The notes beneath the pieces were generated by a model, which saw only the letters and a list, made by a program, of their open reading frames with translations, did not search any database and was not told the origin of the DNA. A stretch of 64,000 bases of DNA. Source: Betaproteobacteria bacterium. GTDB lineage: Bacteria > Pseudomonadota > Gammaproteobacteria > Burkholderiales > Casimicrobiaceae. This document shows positions 38,214-46,930 of this stretch, piece by piece (position 1 is the first letter of the stretch; each line of letters begins with the position of its first letter). The position numbers and the translations under genes are program-made. The stretch lies in the NCBI GenBank assembly GCA_016716425.1, contig JADJWJ010000021.1, positions 186,001 through 250,000 of the forward strand. The letters are read 5' to 3'.

Positions 38214-40343
38214 TCAGGTCCGCGTCCGCTGCGCCTTCTTCACGTCGGGCACGCGCCGCAGCGAGCGCAGCACCTGTGCGAGGTGCCGGCGGTCGCGCAC
38301 CTGCACGCCGAAGAACATCGCGAGCACGTCGCCGCCGTCCGGCCGCTCCATGGACACGGTGTCGATGTTGGCGCCGGCGTCGGCGATCGCCAGCGCGACG
38401 TCGGCGAGCAGCCCGCGCCGGTCGGCGACCAGCAGCCGGATGCCGGTGCCGAACACGCCCTGCACGTCCGGTGCCCACTCGACGTCGACCAGCTCGGAGG
38501 CGTCGAGCCGCTGCTTCTTCAGCGTCACGCACTCGCGCGTGTGGACGAGCAGACCCTGCCCGCGGCGGAACTGGCCGATGATCGTGTCGCCGGGCACCGG
38601 CCGGCAGCACTTCGCGTACTGGATCGCCACGCCCTCGACGCCGCGCAGCGACAGCGTGCCCAGCTTCGCGTTGGCCGGCGCCGGCGACTCGTCCGGCTTG
38701 CCCGGCGCGCGCGTCAACGCCTGCGCGACGACGAACGACAATCGCTTGCCGAGGCCGATGTCGGCGAGGATGTCGAGCTGGCTCTTGGCGCCGTACTCCT
38801 TGGCCAGCGCCTCCCAGCGGTCCCACGTGATCGCGTCGGGCTCGACCTTGAGCGTGGCGAGCGCCTGGCCCAGCAGCCGTTCGCCCAGCGCCGCCGACTC
38901 CTTCTGCTGCAGGCCCTTCAGGTAGTGGCGGATGCGCGAGCGCGCCTTGCCGGTGGCGACGAACGACAGCCACGACGGGTTCGGGCGCGCGGTGGGCGAG
39001 GTCAGGATCTCGACGTGGTCGCCGTTCTTCAGTTCCGTGCGCAGCGGCAGCAGCTCGTAGTTGATGCGCGCGGCCACGCAGTGGTGGCCGATGTCCGTGT
39101 GCACGCCGTACGCGAAGTCGACCGCGGTGGCGCCGCGCGGCAGCGCCATGATCTTGCCCTTCGGCGTGAACACGTAGATCTCGTCGGGAAAGAGGTCGCC
39201 CTTGATGTGCTCGAGGAACTCCTTCGAGTCGCCGGACTCCGACTGGATGTCGAGCAGGCTCTGCAGCCAGCGCGACGTCTCGCGCTGCGCCTCGGCCAGG
39301 TCGAGCTCGCCGCCCGCCTTGTACAGCCAGTGCGCGGCCACGCCGGCCTCGGCGACGCGGTGCATGTCGTGCGTGCGGATCTGCGCCTCGAGCGGCGTGC
39401 CGAACGGGCCGAACAGCGTCGTGTGCAGCGACTGGTAGCCGTTGGCCTTCGGAATCGCGATGTAGTCCTTGAACTTGCCGGGGATCGGCTTGTAGAGCTC
39501 GTGCAGGACGCCGAGCGCCGCGTAGCAGTTGGTCTTGTCGGCGACGAGGATGCGCACGCCGTAGATGTCGAACACCTGCGCGAACGAGTACCGCTTCTCG
39601 CGCATCTTCTTGTAGACCGAGTAGATCGACTTCTCGCGGCCGCTGACCACCGCGAGCACGTGCTCGCGCGCGAGGCCCTCCCGGATGTTGTCGAGCAGCC
39701 GGTTCATCACCTCGCGCCGGTTGCCGCGCGCGGCCTTGATGGCGCCGGCGAGCACGCGGTAGCGCGCCGGGTTCAGGTGCTTGAACGACAGGTCCTGCAG
39801 TTCGAGGTACAGCGAGTTCAGGCCCAAGCGATTGGCGATCGGCGCGTAGATGTCGAGCGTCTCGCGCGCGATGCGCTTGCGGTGCGTCGGCGCCATCGCG
39901 TCCAGCGTGCGCATGTTGTGCAGCCGGTCGGCGAGCTTGATCAGGATGACGCGGACGTCGCGCGCCATCGCCAGCAGCATCTTGCGGAAGCTCTCGGCCT
40001 GCACCTCCTCGCGCGACGTGAACTCGATCTGGTCCAGCTTCGACACGCCGTCGACCATGTCGGCGACCGGCTTGCCGAAGCTCTTCTCGAGCTCGTTCTT
40101 GGTGACGGAGGTGTCCTCCATCACGTCGTGCAGCAGCGCGGCGGCGAGGCCCTGCGCGTCGAGGCGCCACTGCGACAGAATGGAGGCGACCGCGAGCGGG
40201 TGCGTGATGTACGGCTCGCCCGACTTGCGGAACTGCCCGCGGTGGGCGGACTCGGAGAACTCGAACGCGCGGTTGACGAGCGCGACGTCCGGCGGGGGCA
40301 GGTAGTGGCCCAGGTGCCGGGTGAACTCCGCGATCTCGGACAT
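38214..40343 (-). CDS. spoT: Bifunctional (p)ppGpp synthetase/hydrolase, RelA/SpoT family
   Basis: A 709-residue stringent-response enzyme that both makes and degrades (p)ppGpp. The hydrolase HD domain is at the N-terminus (HRGQFRKSGEPYITHP, LLHDVMEDT, RLHNMRTLD). The synthetase domain follows (YGVRILVADKTNCY, IPKANGYQSLHTT, EAQIRTHDMHRVAE). A TGS domain starts near residue 385 (IYVFTPKGKIMALPRGATAV), and an ACT domain ends the protein. It follows rpoZ and gmk on the same strand, the conserved gamma/beta-proteobacterial order. Confidence 0.95.
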   Translation of the reverse strand: MSEIAEFTRHLGHYLPPPDVALVNRAFEFSESAHRGQFRKSGEPYITHPLAVASILSQWRLDAQGLAAALLHDVMEDTSVTKNELEKSFGKPVADMVDGVSKLDQIEFTSREEVQAESFRKMLLAMARDVRVILIKLADRLHNMRTLDAMAPTHRKRIARETLDIYAPIANRLGLNSLYLELQDLSFKHLNPARYRVLAGAIKAARGNRREVMNRLLDNIREGLAREHVLAVVSGREKSIYSVYKKMREKRYSFAQVFDIYGVRILVADKTNCYAALGVLHELYKPIPGKFKDYIAIPKANGYQSLHTTLFGPFGTPLEAQIRTHDMHRVAEAGVAAHWLYKAGGELDLAEAQRETSRWLQSLLDIQSESGDSKEFLEHIKGDLFPDEIYVFTPKGKIMALPRGATAVDFAYGVHTDIGHHCVAARINYELLPLRTELKNGDHVEILTSPTARPNPSWLSFVATGKARSRIRHYLKGLQQKESAALGERLLGQALATLKVEPDAITWDRWEALAKEYGAKSQLDILADIGLGKRLSFVVAQALTRAPGKPDESPAPANAKLGTLSLRGVEGVAIQYAKCCRPVPGDTIIGQFRRGQGLLVHTRECVTLKKQRLDASELVDVEWAPDVQGVFGTGIRLLVADRRGLLADVALAIADAGANIDTVSMERPDGGDVLAMFFGVQVRDRRHLAQVLRSLRRVPDVKKAQRTRT

Positions 40344-40375
40344 ACGTGGTTACGTGGGTCCGAAACCGCGCGGCG

Positions 40376-40606
40376 TCAACTCTGCGGCGTGGTCGGCAGA
40401 ACCGGCGCGGTCTTGGTCAGCATCTCGATGCCGATCTTGCCGGCGGCGAGCTCGCGCAGCGCGATGACCGTCGGCTTGTCGCGGTCGGAGTCCACCATCG
40501 GGGCCGAGCCGGCGGTGATCTGCCGGGCGCGGTTGGTGGCGGCGAGCGTCAGCTCGAACCGGTTGGGAATGCGGGCGAGGCAGTCTTCGATGGTGATGCG
40601 GGCCAT
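40376..40606 (-). CDS. rpoZ: RNA polymerase omega subunit
   Basis: A 76-residue omega subunit that assists RNA polymerase assembly and binds ppGpp in related bacteria. MARITIEDCLARIPNRFELT and the ATNRARQI motif are conserved. It lies between gmk and spoT with short gaps, as usual. The spacing to gmk is 16 bases, so co-transcription is likely. Confidence 0.96.
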   Translation of the reverse strand: MARITIEDCLARIPNRFELTLAATNRARQITAGSAPMVDSDRDKPTVIALRELAAGKIGIEMLTKTAPVLPTTPQS

Positions 40607-40622
40607 GGGGTGCTCCGGCGAG

Positions 40623-41219
40623 TCAGGGGTTCAACAGCTTGGCGATCAGGGCGGCATGACGCACCTGCTGCCGCGACGCGGTGAGGCGCGCGGCACGGAC
40701 GATGACCGAAAGATCGTCGACGGCCCTCGCAAAGTCCTGATTCATAATAACATAATCGAAGTCGTTGCAGTGCCGCATCTCCTCGCGCGCCGCCTCCAGC
40801 CGGCGCGCGATCACCTCCTGGCTGTCGGTGCCGCGCTTTTCCAGCCGCTCGCGCAGCGTGGCGAGCGACGGCGGCAGGATGAACACGAGCACCGCGTCCG
40901 GGATGAGCGTGCGCACCTGCCGGGCGCCCTGCCAGTCGATCTCGAGCAGCATGTCGTGGCCGGCCTGCACCTCGCCGGAGAGCCAGGTGGCCGACGTCGC
41001 GTACCAGTTGCCGTGGACGAACGCGTGCTCGAGGAACTCGCCGGCCTCCTTCAACGCCATGAACCTCGCCTCGTCGACGAAGTGGTAATCCGCACCGTCG
41101 GTTTCCCCGGGGCGCGGCGGCCGCGTGGTGTACGAGATCGACAGCCGCATGCCGGGCTCGCGCTCGAGCAGCGCGCGCACGATGCTGGTCTTGCCCGCGC
41201 CCGACGGCGCGGCAAGCAC
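40623..41219 (-). CDS. gmk: Guanylate kinase (N-terminal strand displaced by a frameshift)
   Basis: A 198-residue reading of guanylate kinase, which makes GDP from GMP. The P-loop APSGAGKTS lies at residues 4-12, and the GMP-binding stretch SYTTRPPRPGE and DWQGARQVR are intact. The reading starts at a GTG that removes the usual first beta strand. Upstream in another frame is the expected N-terminus (TQPTVIATKAPPASG) from a GTG at 41277; one extra T near 41233 separates it from CLFVLAAPSG. Since gmk is essential, either the extra base is a sequence error and the gene is 40623-41276, or the short form works. The first explanation is favoured. Confidence 0.88.
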   Translation of the reverse strand: MLAAPSGAGKTSIVRALLEREPGMRLSISYTTRPPRPGETDGADYHFVDEARFMALKEAGEFLEHAFVHGNWYATSATWLSGEVQAGHDMLLEIDWQGARQVRTLIPDAVLVFILPPSLATLRERLEKRGTDSQEVIARRLEAAREEMRHCNDFDYVIMNQDFARAVDDLSVIVRAARLTASRQQVRHAALIAKLLNP

Positions 41220-41341
41220 GAAGAGGCAACCCGGACGCCGGCGGCGCCTTGGTCGCGATGACGGTGGGCTGGGTCACGTCGCCAAGTCGAACTTCATGCC
41301 GGGAAACGTGCAGGCTGCGCAGGGATGCCTTGGCATCGGAC

Positions 41342-42533
41342 TCAGTCTCGCCATCCGTTACCCGGCATGATCCGGCGCATGAACTCGTCGAAGAGCGGCA
41401 CCGTGAATGCGGTGTCTCCGTGATTGGGGCTCCAGACCATTCCTTTCGCAATCAGCTGATTTCGGGTCGGGCCAAGTGAAGTCACCTTGCGCCGCAGCTC
41501 GTCCGCGATGTCGCCCGAGCGGTGCGGACCCGGGCCGAGTGCCGCCATCGCTCGCAGGTACTTTTTCTCGAGCGGCGTGAGACGGTCGAAGCGCACGCGG
41601 AAGAAGCTCTCGTCGAGCGCCGCGACGGTCGTCTCCGAGGCGATGACGACATCGTCGTCCGAAATCGGCGACCGCTCGGCAACATCCCACGCGTGCTTTC
41701 CCCATTCCTGCAGGAAGTACGGATAGCCATGCGTGCAGGACACGATCCTCGCCACCGCCGCGTCGGAGATGTCCACACCCTGCCCGCGCGCGGGCTTGAC
41801 GATGGCGTCCCGCGCATCCGCGGGCGGCAGCGGGCCGATTTCGGGAAAGTCGAACAATCGCTCGGCGTACGACTTGGCCCTGCCCATCCGCCCGCGGAGC
41901 TGCGGCAGGCCCGCGCCCACCAGGACCACCGGCAATTTGCGCTGCGCGGTCCGATGCAGCGCGGTGATCAGCGCCGCCAGCTGCTCTTCCTCGACGTACT
42001 GCAGTTCGTCGATGAACAGCACGAGCGCGGTTCCCGCCTTGCTGGCGGCCTCGCCCACGGCCTCCAGCAGCGCCTGCAGATCGTGCTCCAGGTCGCCATT
42101 GTCCGCGAGGCCGGGCTCTGGCTCGAGGTCGAGGCCGACCTCGATGTCGTCGTACCTGACCTTGAGCGCCTTCGCGAATCCGGCAAGGCCCTCGCAGGGC
42201 ACGCCTGGCAAGGTCCTTCGCGTGTTCGTTGCGCGACAGGCGCAACAGCGCCTGGCGCAGCTCCGGCGCGAGCAGGGCGGGCAGCGACCTGCCTTCCGGC
42301 GCCTCGATCCGGACCGTCTGGATGCCGATGGCTTCCGCATCCGACCGCATTCGGTCGAGGAGTACGGTCTTTCCCACGCCACGGAGTCCGACCAGAAGCA
42401 CGCTCTTGGCGGGAAGTCCCCTGCGCGATCGCTCCAAGGCAACATGGACCTGTTTGCGCAAGTCATCCCGGCCGGCGAGCTCGGGCGGAGGCGTGCCGGC
42501 GCCTGGGGCGAAGGGGTTGCGGACCGGATCCAC
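41342..42533 (-). pseudogene. AAA-type ATPase (Orc1-like ATP-binding protein), one frameshift
   Basis: A P-loop ATPase of about 390 residues. The N-terminus NPFAPGAGTPPPELAGRDDL leads to Walker A GLRGVGKT; Walker B is LVLFIDELQY, followed by LVGAGLPQL (sensor region) and a C-terminal winged-helix-like part. One extra base near 42213 breaks the frame between KDLARRAL and GLAGFAKALK. The start is a GTG at 42533. Related single-gene ATPases are scattered among bacteria and their role is unknown. It lies between yicC and gmk, which are normally neighbours, and its upstream region is AT-rich, suggesting gain by insertion. Confidence 0.8.
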
Positions 42534-42544
42534 CGCAGCAGTTT

Positions 42545-42554
42545 ATATCGATAT
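42545..42554. promoter_or_regulatory. Palindrome in the ATPase promoter region
   Basis: ATATCGATAT is a perfect 10-base palindrome 12 bases before the ATPase start, inside a roughly 60-base AT-rich island (42541-42600) that stands out from the GC-rich surroundings. It could be an operator or part of a -10 region (TATAAA on the minus strand overlaps it). Confidence 0.35.
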
Positions 42555-42757
42555 TAGGCAATTTACAAGAAATAGATAATTTGGCAAACATCTGCATATT
42601 CGGCTCGGGACCCGATAGAGGCGCGCGTACCTGCTCCGAGGCTCGGACACGAGCGCCGATCATTCGCCCTGGGTGGCTCGGAGTCGTCAGCGCTGCGCGC
42701 ACGGTCGACCCGAGGTCGCCGGCGACTACCGCGGATCGCCACGAGTCGAAGCGCGAG

Positions 42758-43624
42758 TCACTCGACGTTCTGCACCTGCTCGCGCATCTGCTCGATCAGC
42801 ACCTTGAGCTCGAGCGACGCCTGCGACACCTCGCTGTCGACCGACTTCGAGCCCAGCGTGTTGGCCTCGCGGTGCAGCTCCTGCGCGAGGAAGTCGAGCC
42901 GCTTGCCGACGCTGCCGCCGGCCGTCAGGACGCGCCGCACCTCGTCGACGTGCGTGGCGAGGCGGGTCAGCTCCTCGGCGACGTCGGTCTTGGTCGCGAA
43001 CACGGCCAGTTCCTGCTTCAGGCGGTCCTCGTTCGGATCGAGCCCGGCCTCGCGCAGCCGCGCGGCCAGCTTCTCGTTGAAGGCGGCGTGAATCGCCGGC
43101 ACCCGCGGTTGCACGCGCGCGACCTGCGTCTCGATCCCGGCGCAGCACGCCTCCAGCACCGCCGCGGTGCGCGCGCCTTCGCGGGCACGGGCGGCGGCCA
43201 GGTCCGCCAACGCCTGCTCGACCAGCGCCGTCGCCCGCGCCGCGAGTTCGGCCGGCGGCACCGTCGGCTCGGCCAGCACGCCCGGCCAGCGCAGGATCTC
43301 GTGGACGGAAAGGGGCACGGCGTCCGGGACGGCCCGCGTCACTTCTGACGCAGCCGCGGCCAGCTGGGCGATCCGGGCGGTGTCCACGGCCACGGCGCCG
43401 GTGGCCTGCGCCGTCCGGTTGAGCGCGATCCGGCACTCGACTTTCCCGCGTTTCAGCGCGCCGGCCAGCGTTTCCCGCAGTGCGGGCTCGACCGCGCGCA
43501 GTTCGTCGGGCAGCCGCAGCGTGACGTCGAGGTAGCGGTGGTTGACCGAGCGCAGCTCGACGGCGAGCGAAACGCCCGGCAGTTCCGCGGCGACCGCCGC
43601 GAAGCCGGTCATGCTGAGGATCAT
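42758..43624 (-). CDS. yicC: YicC family endoribonuclease/stress-induced protein
   Basis: A 288-residue YicC/YloC family protein; members have been reported to have endoribonuclease activity. It opens with the invariant MILSMTGFAA and ends with VDEVRRVLTAGGSVGKRLDF and ELHREANTLGSKS, both hallmarks. The ATG at 43624 fits the conserved start; longer upstream readings are not supported. It normally precedes gmk; here the AAA ATPase gene intervenes. It is divergent from the Ser/Thr kinase gene. Confidence 0.94.
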   Translation of the reverse strand: MILSMTGFAAVAAELPGVSLAVELRSVNHRYLDVTLRLPDELRAVEPALRETLAGALKRGKVECRIALNRTAQATGAVAVDTARIAQLAAAASEVTRAVPDAVPLSVHEILRWPGVLAEPTVPPAELAARATALVEQALADLAAARAREGARTAAVLEACCAGIETQVARVQPRVPAIHAAFNEKLAARLREAGLDPNEDRLKQELAVFATKTDVAEELTRLATHVDEVRRVLTAGGSVGKRLDFLAQELHREANTLGSKSVDSEVSQASLELKVLIEQMREQVQNVE

Positions 43625-43879
43625 GGGGGGACTTCCTGGCACGTTCCCGCGAAAGCGGGGCTTCTCGCGGGGTCCTGCGCATTTTCCGCGGTCCGGCGCC
43701 GGAGCGGAAGCCGCCGGCCGCTTCGGCGCCGTTTCTTTACATTGGCCGCCGGGTTGCCGAGAATGTATGCAATATCGGGCGGGCGTGCAAGCCGCCGCAC
43801 GGCCGGCTGGCATGCGAATTGCGGCTGCCGCACCGGATGCCGGGCCGCGTGGCCCGCCGCCCCACCACCTGCCACCGAC

Positions 43880-44818
43880 ATGCCCGTCACCAACCAGGCC
43901 CTCGCGGGCGGCTACCAGCTGCTGAACTACCGGATCGACCGGCAGATCAGCCGCGGCGGGTTCTCGATCGTCTACCGCGCGTTCGACGAGGAGGGCGCGC
44001 CGGTGGCCATCAAGGAATACCTGCCGTCGTCGCTGGTGCTGCGCACCGAGGGCGACATCGTCCGCGCGAGCTCGGCCGAGAACCTGACCTCGTTCCGCTA
44101 CGGGATGAAGTGCTTCTTCGAGGAGGGCCGGGCGCTCGCGAAGATCAACCACCCGAACGTCGTGCGCGTGCTGAATTTCTTCCGCGCCAACGAGACCGTG
44201 TACATGGTGATGCGCTACGAGCGCGGGCGCACGCTGCAGCAGCAGATCCAGATGCGGCAGGACCAGATGTCCGAGCGGCTCGTCCGCCACGTGTTCATGC
44301 ACCTGCTGAACGGCCTGCGCGAAGTGCACACGCACAAGCTGCTGCACCTCGACATCAAGCCGGCCAACATCTACCTGCGCACCGACGGCAGCCCCGTGCT
44401 GCTCGACTTCGGCGCCGCCCGGCAGACGCTCACCAGCGCGCGGCCCAAGCTCGCGCCGATGTACACGCCGGGCTTCGCGGCGCCCGAGCAGTACCGCGAG
44501 CCCGACCGGCTGGGCCCGTGGACCGACGTCTACGGCGTCGGGGCGTCGATGTTCGCCTGCCTCGCCGCTTTCGCGCCGCAGGCGGCGGACGCGCGGATGT
44601 CCGAGGACCACCTCGTGTCGGCGAAAAAGATCTGGGCCGGCCAGTATTCGGACAACATCCTCGAGGTCATCGACTGGTGCCTGCGCCTCGACCCGCTCGA
44701 GCGCCCGCAGTCGGTGTTCGCGCTGCAGAAGGCCATCCGCGACATTCCGCAGACCAAGCGCAAGGTCTCGTTCTTCGGCAGCCTGAAGAAGATGCTGTTC
44801 TCCGAGATCAGCGCGTAG
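43880..44818 (+). CDS. Serine/threonine protein kinase, Hanks type
   Basis: A 312-residue protein kinase with no extracellular or FHA domain. The glycine loop is ISRGGFSIVYRA, the ATP lysine is K45 (VAIKEYLP), the catalytic loop is HLDIKPANIYL, and the metal motif is DFGAARQ. HLD replaces the usual HRD, so it is a non-RD-type kinase. No transmembrane segment is seen, although the C-terminus (KRKVSFFGSLKKMLF) is basic and amphipathic. A PP2C phosphatase gene follows on the same strand, suggesting an on/off signalling pair. The ATG has no strong ribosome site; a longer upstream reading to 43538 crosses the yicC start and was rejected. Confidence 0.92.
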   Translation: MPVTNQALAGGYQLLNYRIDRQISRGGFSIVYRAFDEEGAPVAIKEYLPSSLVLRTEGDIVRASSAENLTSFRYGMKCFFEEGRALAKINHPNVVRVLNFFRANETVYMVMRYERGRTLQQQIQMRQDQMSERLVRHVFMHLLNGLREVHTHKLLHLDIKPANIYLRTDGSPVLLDFGAARQTLTSARPKLAPMYTPGFAAPEQYREPDRLGPWTDVYGVGASMFACLAAFAPQAADARMSEDHLVSAKKIWAGQYSDNILEVIDWCLRLDPLERPQSVFALQKAIRDIPQTKRKVSFFGSLKKMLFSEISA

Positions 44819-44866
44819 GGTCGGACCCTCGAGGCCGCGAGGCGCCCCGGGCGAAGGTCCGACCCT
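44817..44866. repeat. 11-bp inverted repeat after the kinase gene
   Basis: AGGGTCGGACC (44817-44827) and GGTCCGACCCT (44856-44866) are perfect inverted copies, the first overlapping the kinase stop. There is no T-run. It may act as a rho-assisted terminator or be a scattered repeat. Confidence 0.5.
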
Positions 44867-44967
44867 CTCCGCCGCCGACCTCCCGGTTCCGTCGATCCCT
44901 GGCGCGACGCGCGCGAGGCGGCCGGCGATCCCACCCCCCGCCACGCCACTGAAGTACACTCGCGCGC

Positions 44968-45888
44968 ATGCGCTTCACGATTTTCCAGGAGTCGCGCAAG
45001 GGCTCCCGCAAGGTCAATCAGGACCGCATCGCGTACACGTTCAGTCGCGACGCACTGCTGCTCGTCGTCGCCGACGGGATGGGCGGGCACGCGGGCGGCG
45101 AGATCGCCGCGCAGATCGCGGTGCGCCTGTTCATCGAGCGCTTCCAGCAGGAAGCGAAGCCCATCCTCAAGAATCCGCTGAAGTTCCTGCAGGACACGAT
45201 GGTCCGCGCCCATTCGGCGCTGGGCTCGTACGCGAACCAGTTCTCGATGCTCGAGACGCCGCGCACGACGTGCGTAGCCTGCATCGTGCAGGCGGGGCAT
45301 GCCTACTGGTGCCACGTCGGCGACTCGCGCCTCTACCTGTTCCGGCAGGGCGGCCTCATCGGCTCGACCAAGGACCACTCGAAGGTGCAGTACCTGGTCG
45401 ACCAGGGCATCATCGGCGCCGACGAGGTCGTGTCGCATCCCGACCGCAACAAGATCTTCAGCTGCCTGGGCGGGCTGGTCGACCCGGTGATCGACCTGTC
45501 GCGGCGCACGCCGTTGCGCAACGGCGACGTGCTCGTGCTGTGCACCGACGGGCTGTGGAGCGTGTTCGACCAGCGCGAGATCGCGACCTGGCTGACGTCG
45601 ACGCCCATCCTCACCACGGCGCCGCAGATGATGCGCGAGGGCGAGAAGCGCGGCGGCCCGGAGGGCGACAACCTGTCGGCGATCATCGTGCGCTGGGGCC
45701 CGGAGACGCTCACCGACGAGCAGACGACGACGATCACCGAAACGCTGGGCCTGGGCGAGTTCCAGACCCAGATCGAGCGCACGCTCACGCTGACCGACCG
45801 CAAGGGCACGCAGCGCGACCTCACCGACGACGAGATCGAGCATGCGATCGAGGAGATCCAGTCGACCATTCAGAAGTACCGGCGCTGA
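44968..45888 (+). CDS. PP2C family protein serine/threonine phosphatase
   Basis: A 306-residue metal-dependent phosphatase. Metal-binding motifs are ADGMGGHAGGE, GDSRLYLF, CTDGLWSVF and EGDNLSAI. The N-terminus SRKGSRKVNQDRI is typical of bacterial PP2C/Stp proteins. The C-terminal 60 residues are acidic and helical. It probably dephosphorylates targets of the kinase encoded 149 bases upstream. The stop codon lies in the loop of a perfect 13-bp hairpin. Confidence 0.93.
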   Translation: MRFTIFQESRKGSRKVNQDRIAYTFSRDALLLVVADGMGGHAGGEIAAQIAVRLFIERFQQEAKPILKNPLKFLQDTMVRAHSALGSYANQFSMLETPRTTCVACIVQAGHAYWCHVGDSRLYLFRQGGLIGSTKDHSKVQYLVDQGIIGADEVVSHPDRNKIFSCLGGLVDPVIDLSRRTPLRNGDVLVLCTDGLWSVFDQREIATWLTSTPILTTAPQMMREGEKRGGPEGDNLSAIIVRWGPETLTDEQTTTITETLGLGEFQTQIERTLTLTDRKGTQRDLTDDEIEHAIEEIQSTIQKYRR

Positions 45889-45903
45889 ACGCGCCGGTAC
45901 TTC
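45873..45903 (+). terminator. Hairpin around the PP2C stop codon
   Basis: GAAGTACCGGCGC (45873-45885) pairs perfectly with GCGCCGGTACTTC (45891-45903), leaving TGAAC as the loop with the stop codon in it. No T-run follows, so it may be an mRNA-stabilising hairpin or a weak terminator. Confidence 0.55.
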
Positions 45904-45925
45904 CGAATGTCGGCTGGATCAGGGA

Positions 45926-46171
45926 TCAGGGATCAGAGGTCAGGGATCAGGCATCAGATGCGTCGGCGTTTCCGGTGGCGGCGAATTGAGCGCCGATGGG
46001 ATCTTGCCGGACGGGCCCGTGCCAAGGGTGCCGCGAACCGGATGCCGGGAACTCGCTCCGCGCCGTACATCAACCTGCCCGGATCGGCGACAATGCCTGC
46101 CGGCGCTGAATGCGCCGCCACGGGAATCGCCGGCGCATCTGATTCCTGATACCTGACCTCTGATCCCTGAA
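45926..46171. repeat. Long imperfect inverted repeat ending at the dnaQ start
   Basis: Left arm about 45926-46002, right arm about 46096-46171. The arms begin at their outer ends with TCAGGGATCAGAGGTCAGG and continue through CATCAGATGCG-type and CCGGTGGCGGCG-type segments, with moderate mismatches. The left end is preceded by further GATCAGG copies. It resembles a miniature mobile or REP-type element. The right arm abuts the dnaQ start codon. Confidence 0.7.
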
Positions 46172-46884
46172 TGCGCCAACTCATCATCGACACCGAGACC
46201 ACCGGACTCGACCCCAGGCAGGGGCACCGGATCATCGAGTTCGCCGCGCTCGAGCTCGTCGACCGGCGGCCGACCGGCCGCGACCTCCACCTGCGGTTCG
46301 ACCCGGAGCGCGAGATCGACGCCGGCGCCACCGAGGTGCACGGCAAGTCGTGGGAAGACCTGAAAGGCGAGCCGAAATTCCGCGAGTGCGCCGGGCAGAT
46401 CGTCGACTTCACGCGCGGCGCCGAGTGGATCATCCACAACGCCCCGTTCGACATCGCGTTCCTCGACCGCGAGTTCGAGCTCTGCGAGCTCACGCTCTGC
46501 CGGGACGTCTACGGCGGCCTCGTCGACACGCTGGCGCTCGCGCGCGAGGCGTTCCCCGGCAAGCGCAACAACCTGGACGCGCTGTGCGAGCGGTTCGGCG
46601 TCTCCAACGCGCACCGCACCTTGCACGGCGCACTGCTCGATGCGCAGCTCTTAGCCGAGGTCTACCTCGCCATGACGCGCGGGCAGGAGTCGCTGACGAT
46701 CGACATGGGGTCCGCGCCGGCCGCGGCCGCGGCGACGGCCGCCGGCGTCCCCGCGGCGCGCGCGCCGCTGCTCGTCCTGGCGCCGACCGCGGACGAGCTC
46801 GCCGCGCACGCCGCGTACCTCGCCGCACTCGACCGCGAGTCGAAGGGCCGCTGCGTCTGGCGCACGGCGGCGGCCGCCGGCTGA
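46171..46884 (+). CDS. dnaQ: DNA polymerase III epsilon subunit (3'-5' proofreading exonuclease)
   Basis: A 237-residue DnaQ-family exonuclease. Exo I is IIDTETTGLDP (D7, E9), Exo II HNAPFDIAFLD, and Exo III HRTLHGALLDAQ. The C-terminal 60 residues are alanine-rich and contain the region expected to bind the alpha subunit. The ATG directly follows the inverted-repeat element (CTGATCCCTGA), so no ribosome site is visible. The epsilon identity fits the length; a general DnaQ-family exonuclease is the alternative. Confidence 0.9.
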   Translation: MRQLIIDTETTGLDPRQGHRIIEFAALELVDRRPTGRDLHLRFDPEREIDAGATEVHGKSWEDLKGEPKFRECAGQIVDFTRGAEWIIHNAPFDIAFLDREFELCELTLCRDVYGGLVDTLALAREAFPGKRNNLDALCERFGVSNAHRTLHGALLDAQLLAEVYLAMTRGQESLTIDMGSAPAAAAATAAGVPAARAPLLVLAPTADELAAHAAYLAALDRESKGRCVWRTAAAAG

Positions 46885-46930
46885 CGGACCCGTTGCCGTC
46901 ACGATCCGGTAACGTTCGGTGGCGAAGATC

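Noticed and set aside
42534..42757. tRNA or other small RNA gene in the yicC-ATPase gap
   Set aside because: No cloverleaf, CCA end or conserved T-loop could be found by eye.
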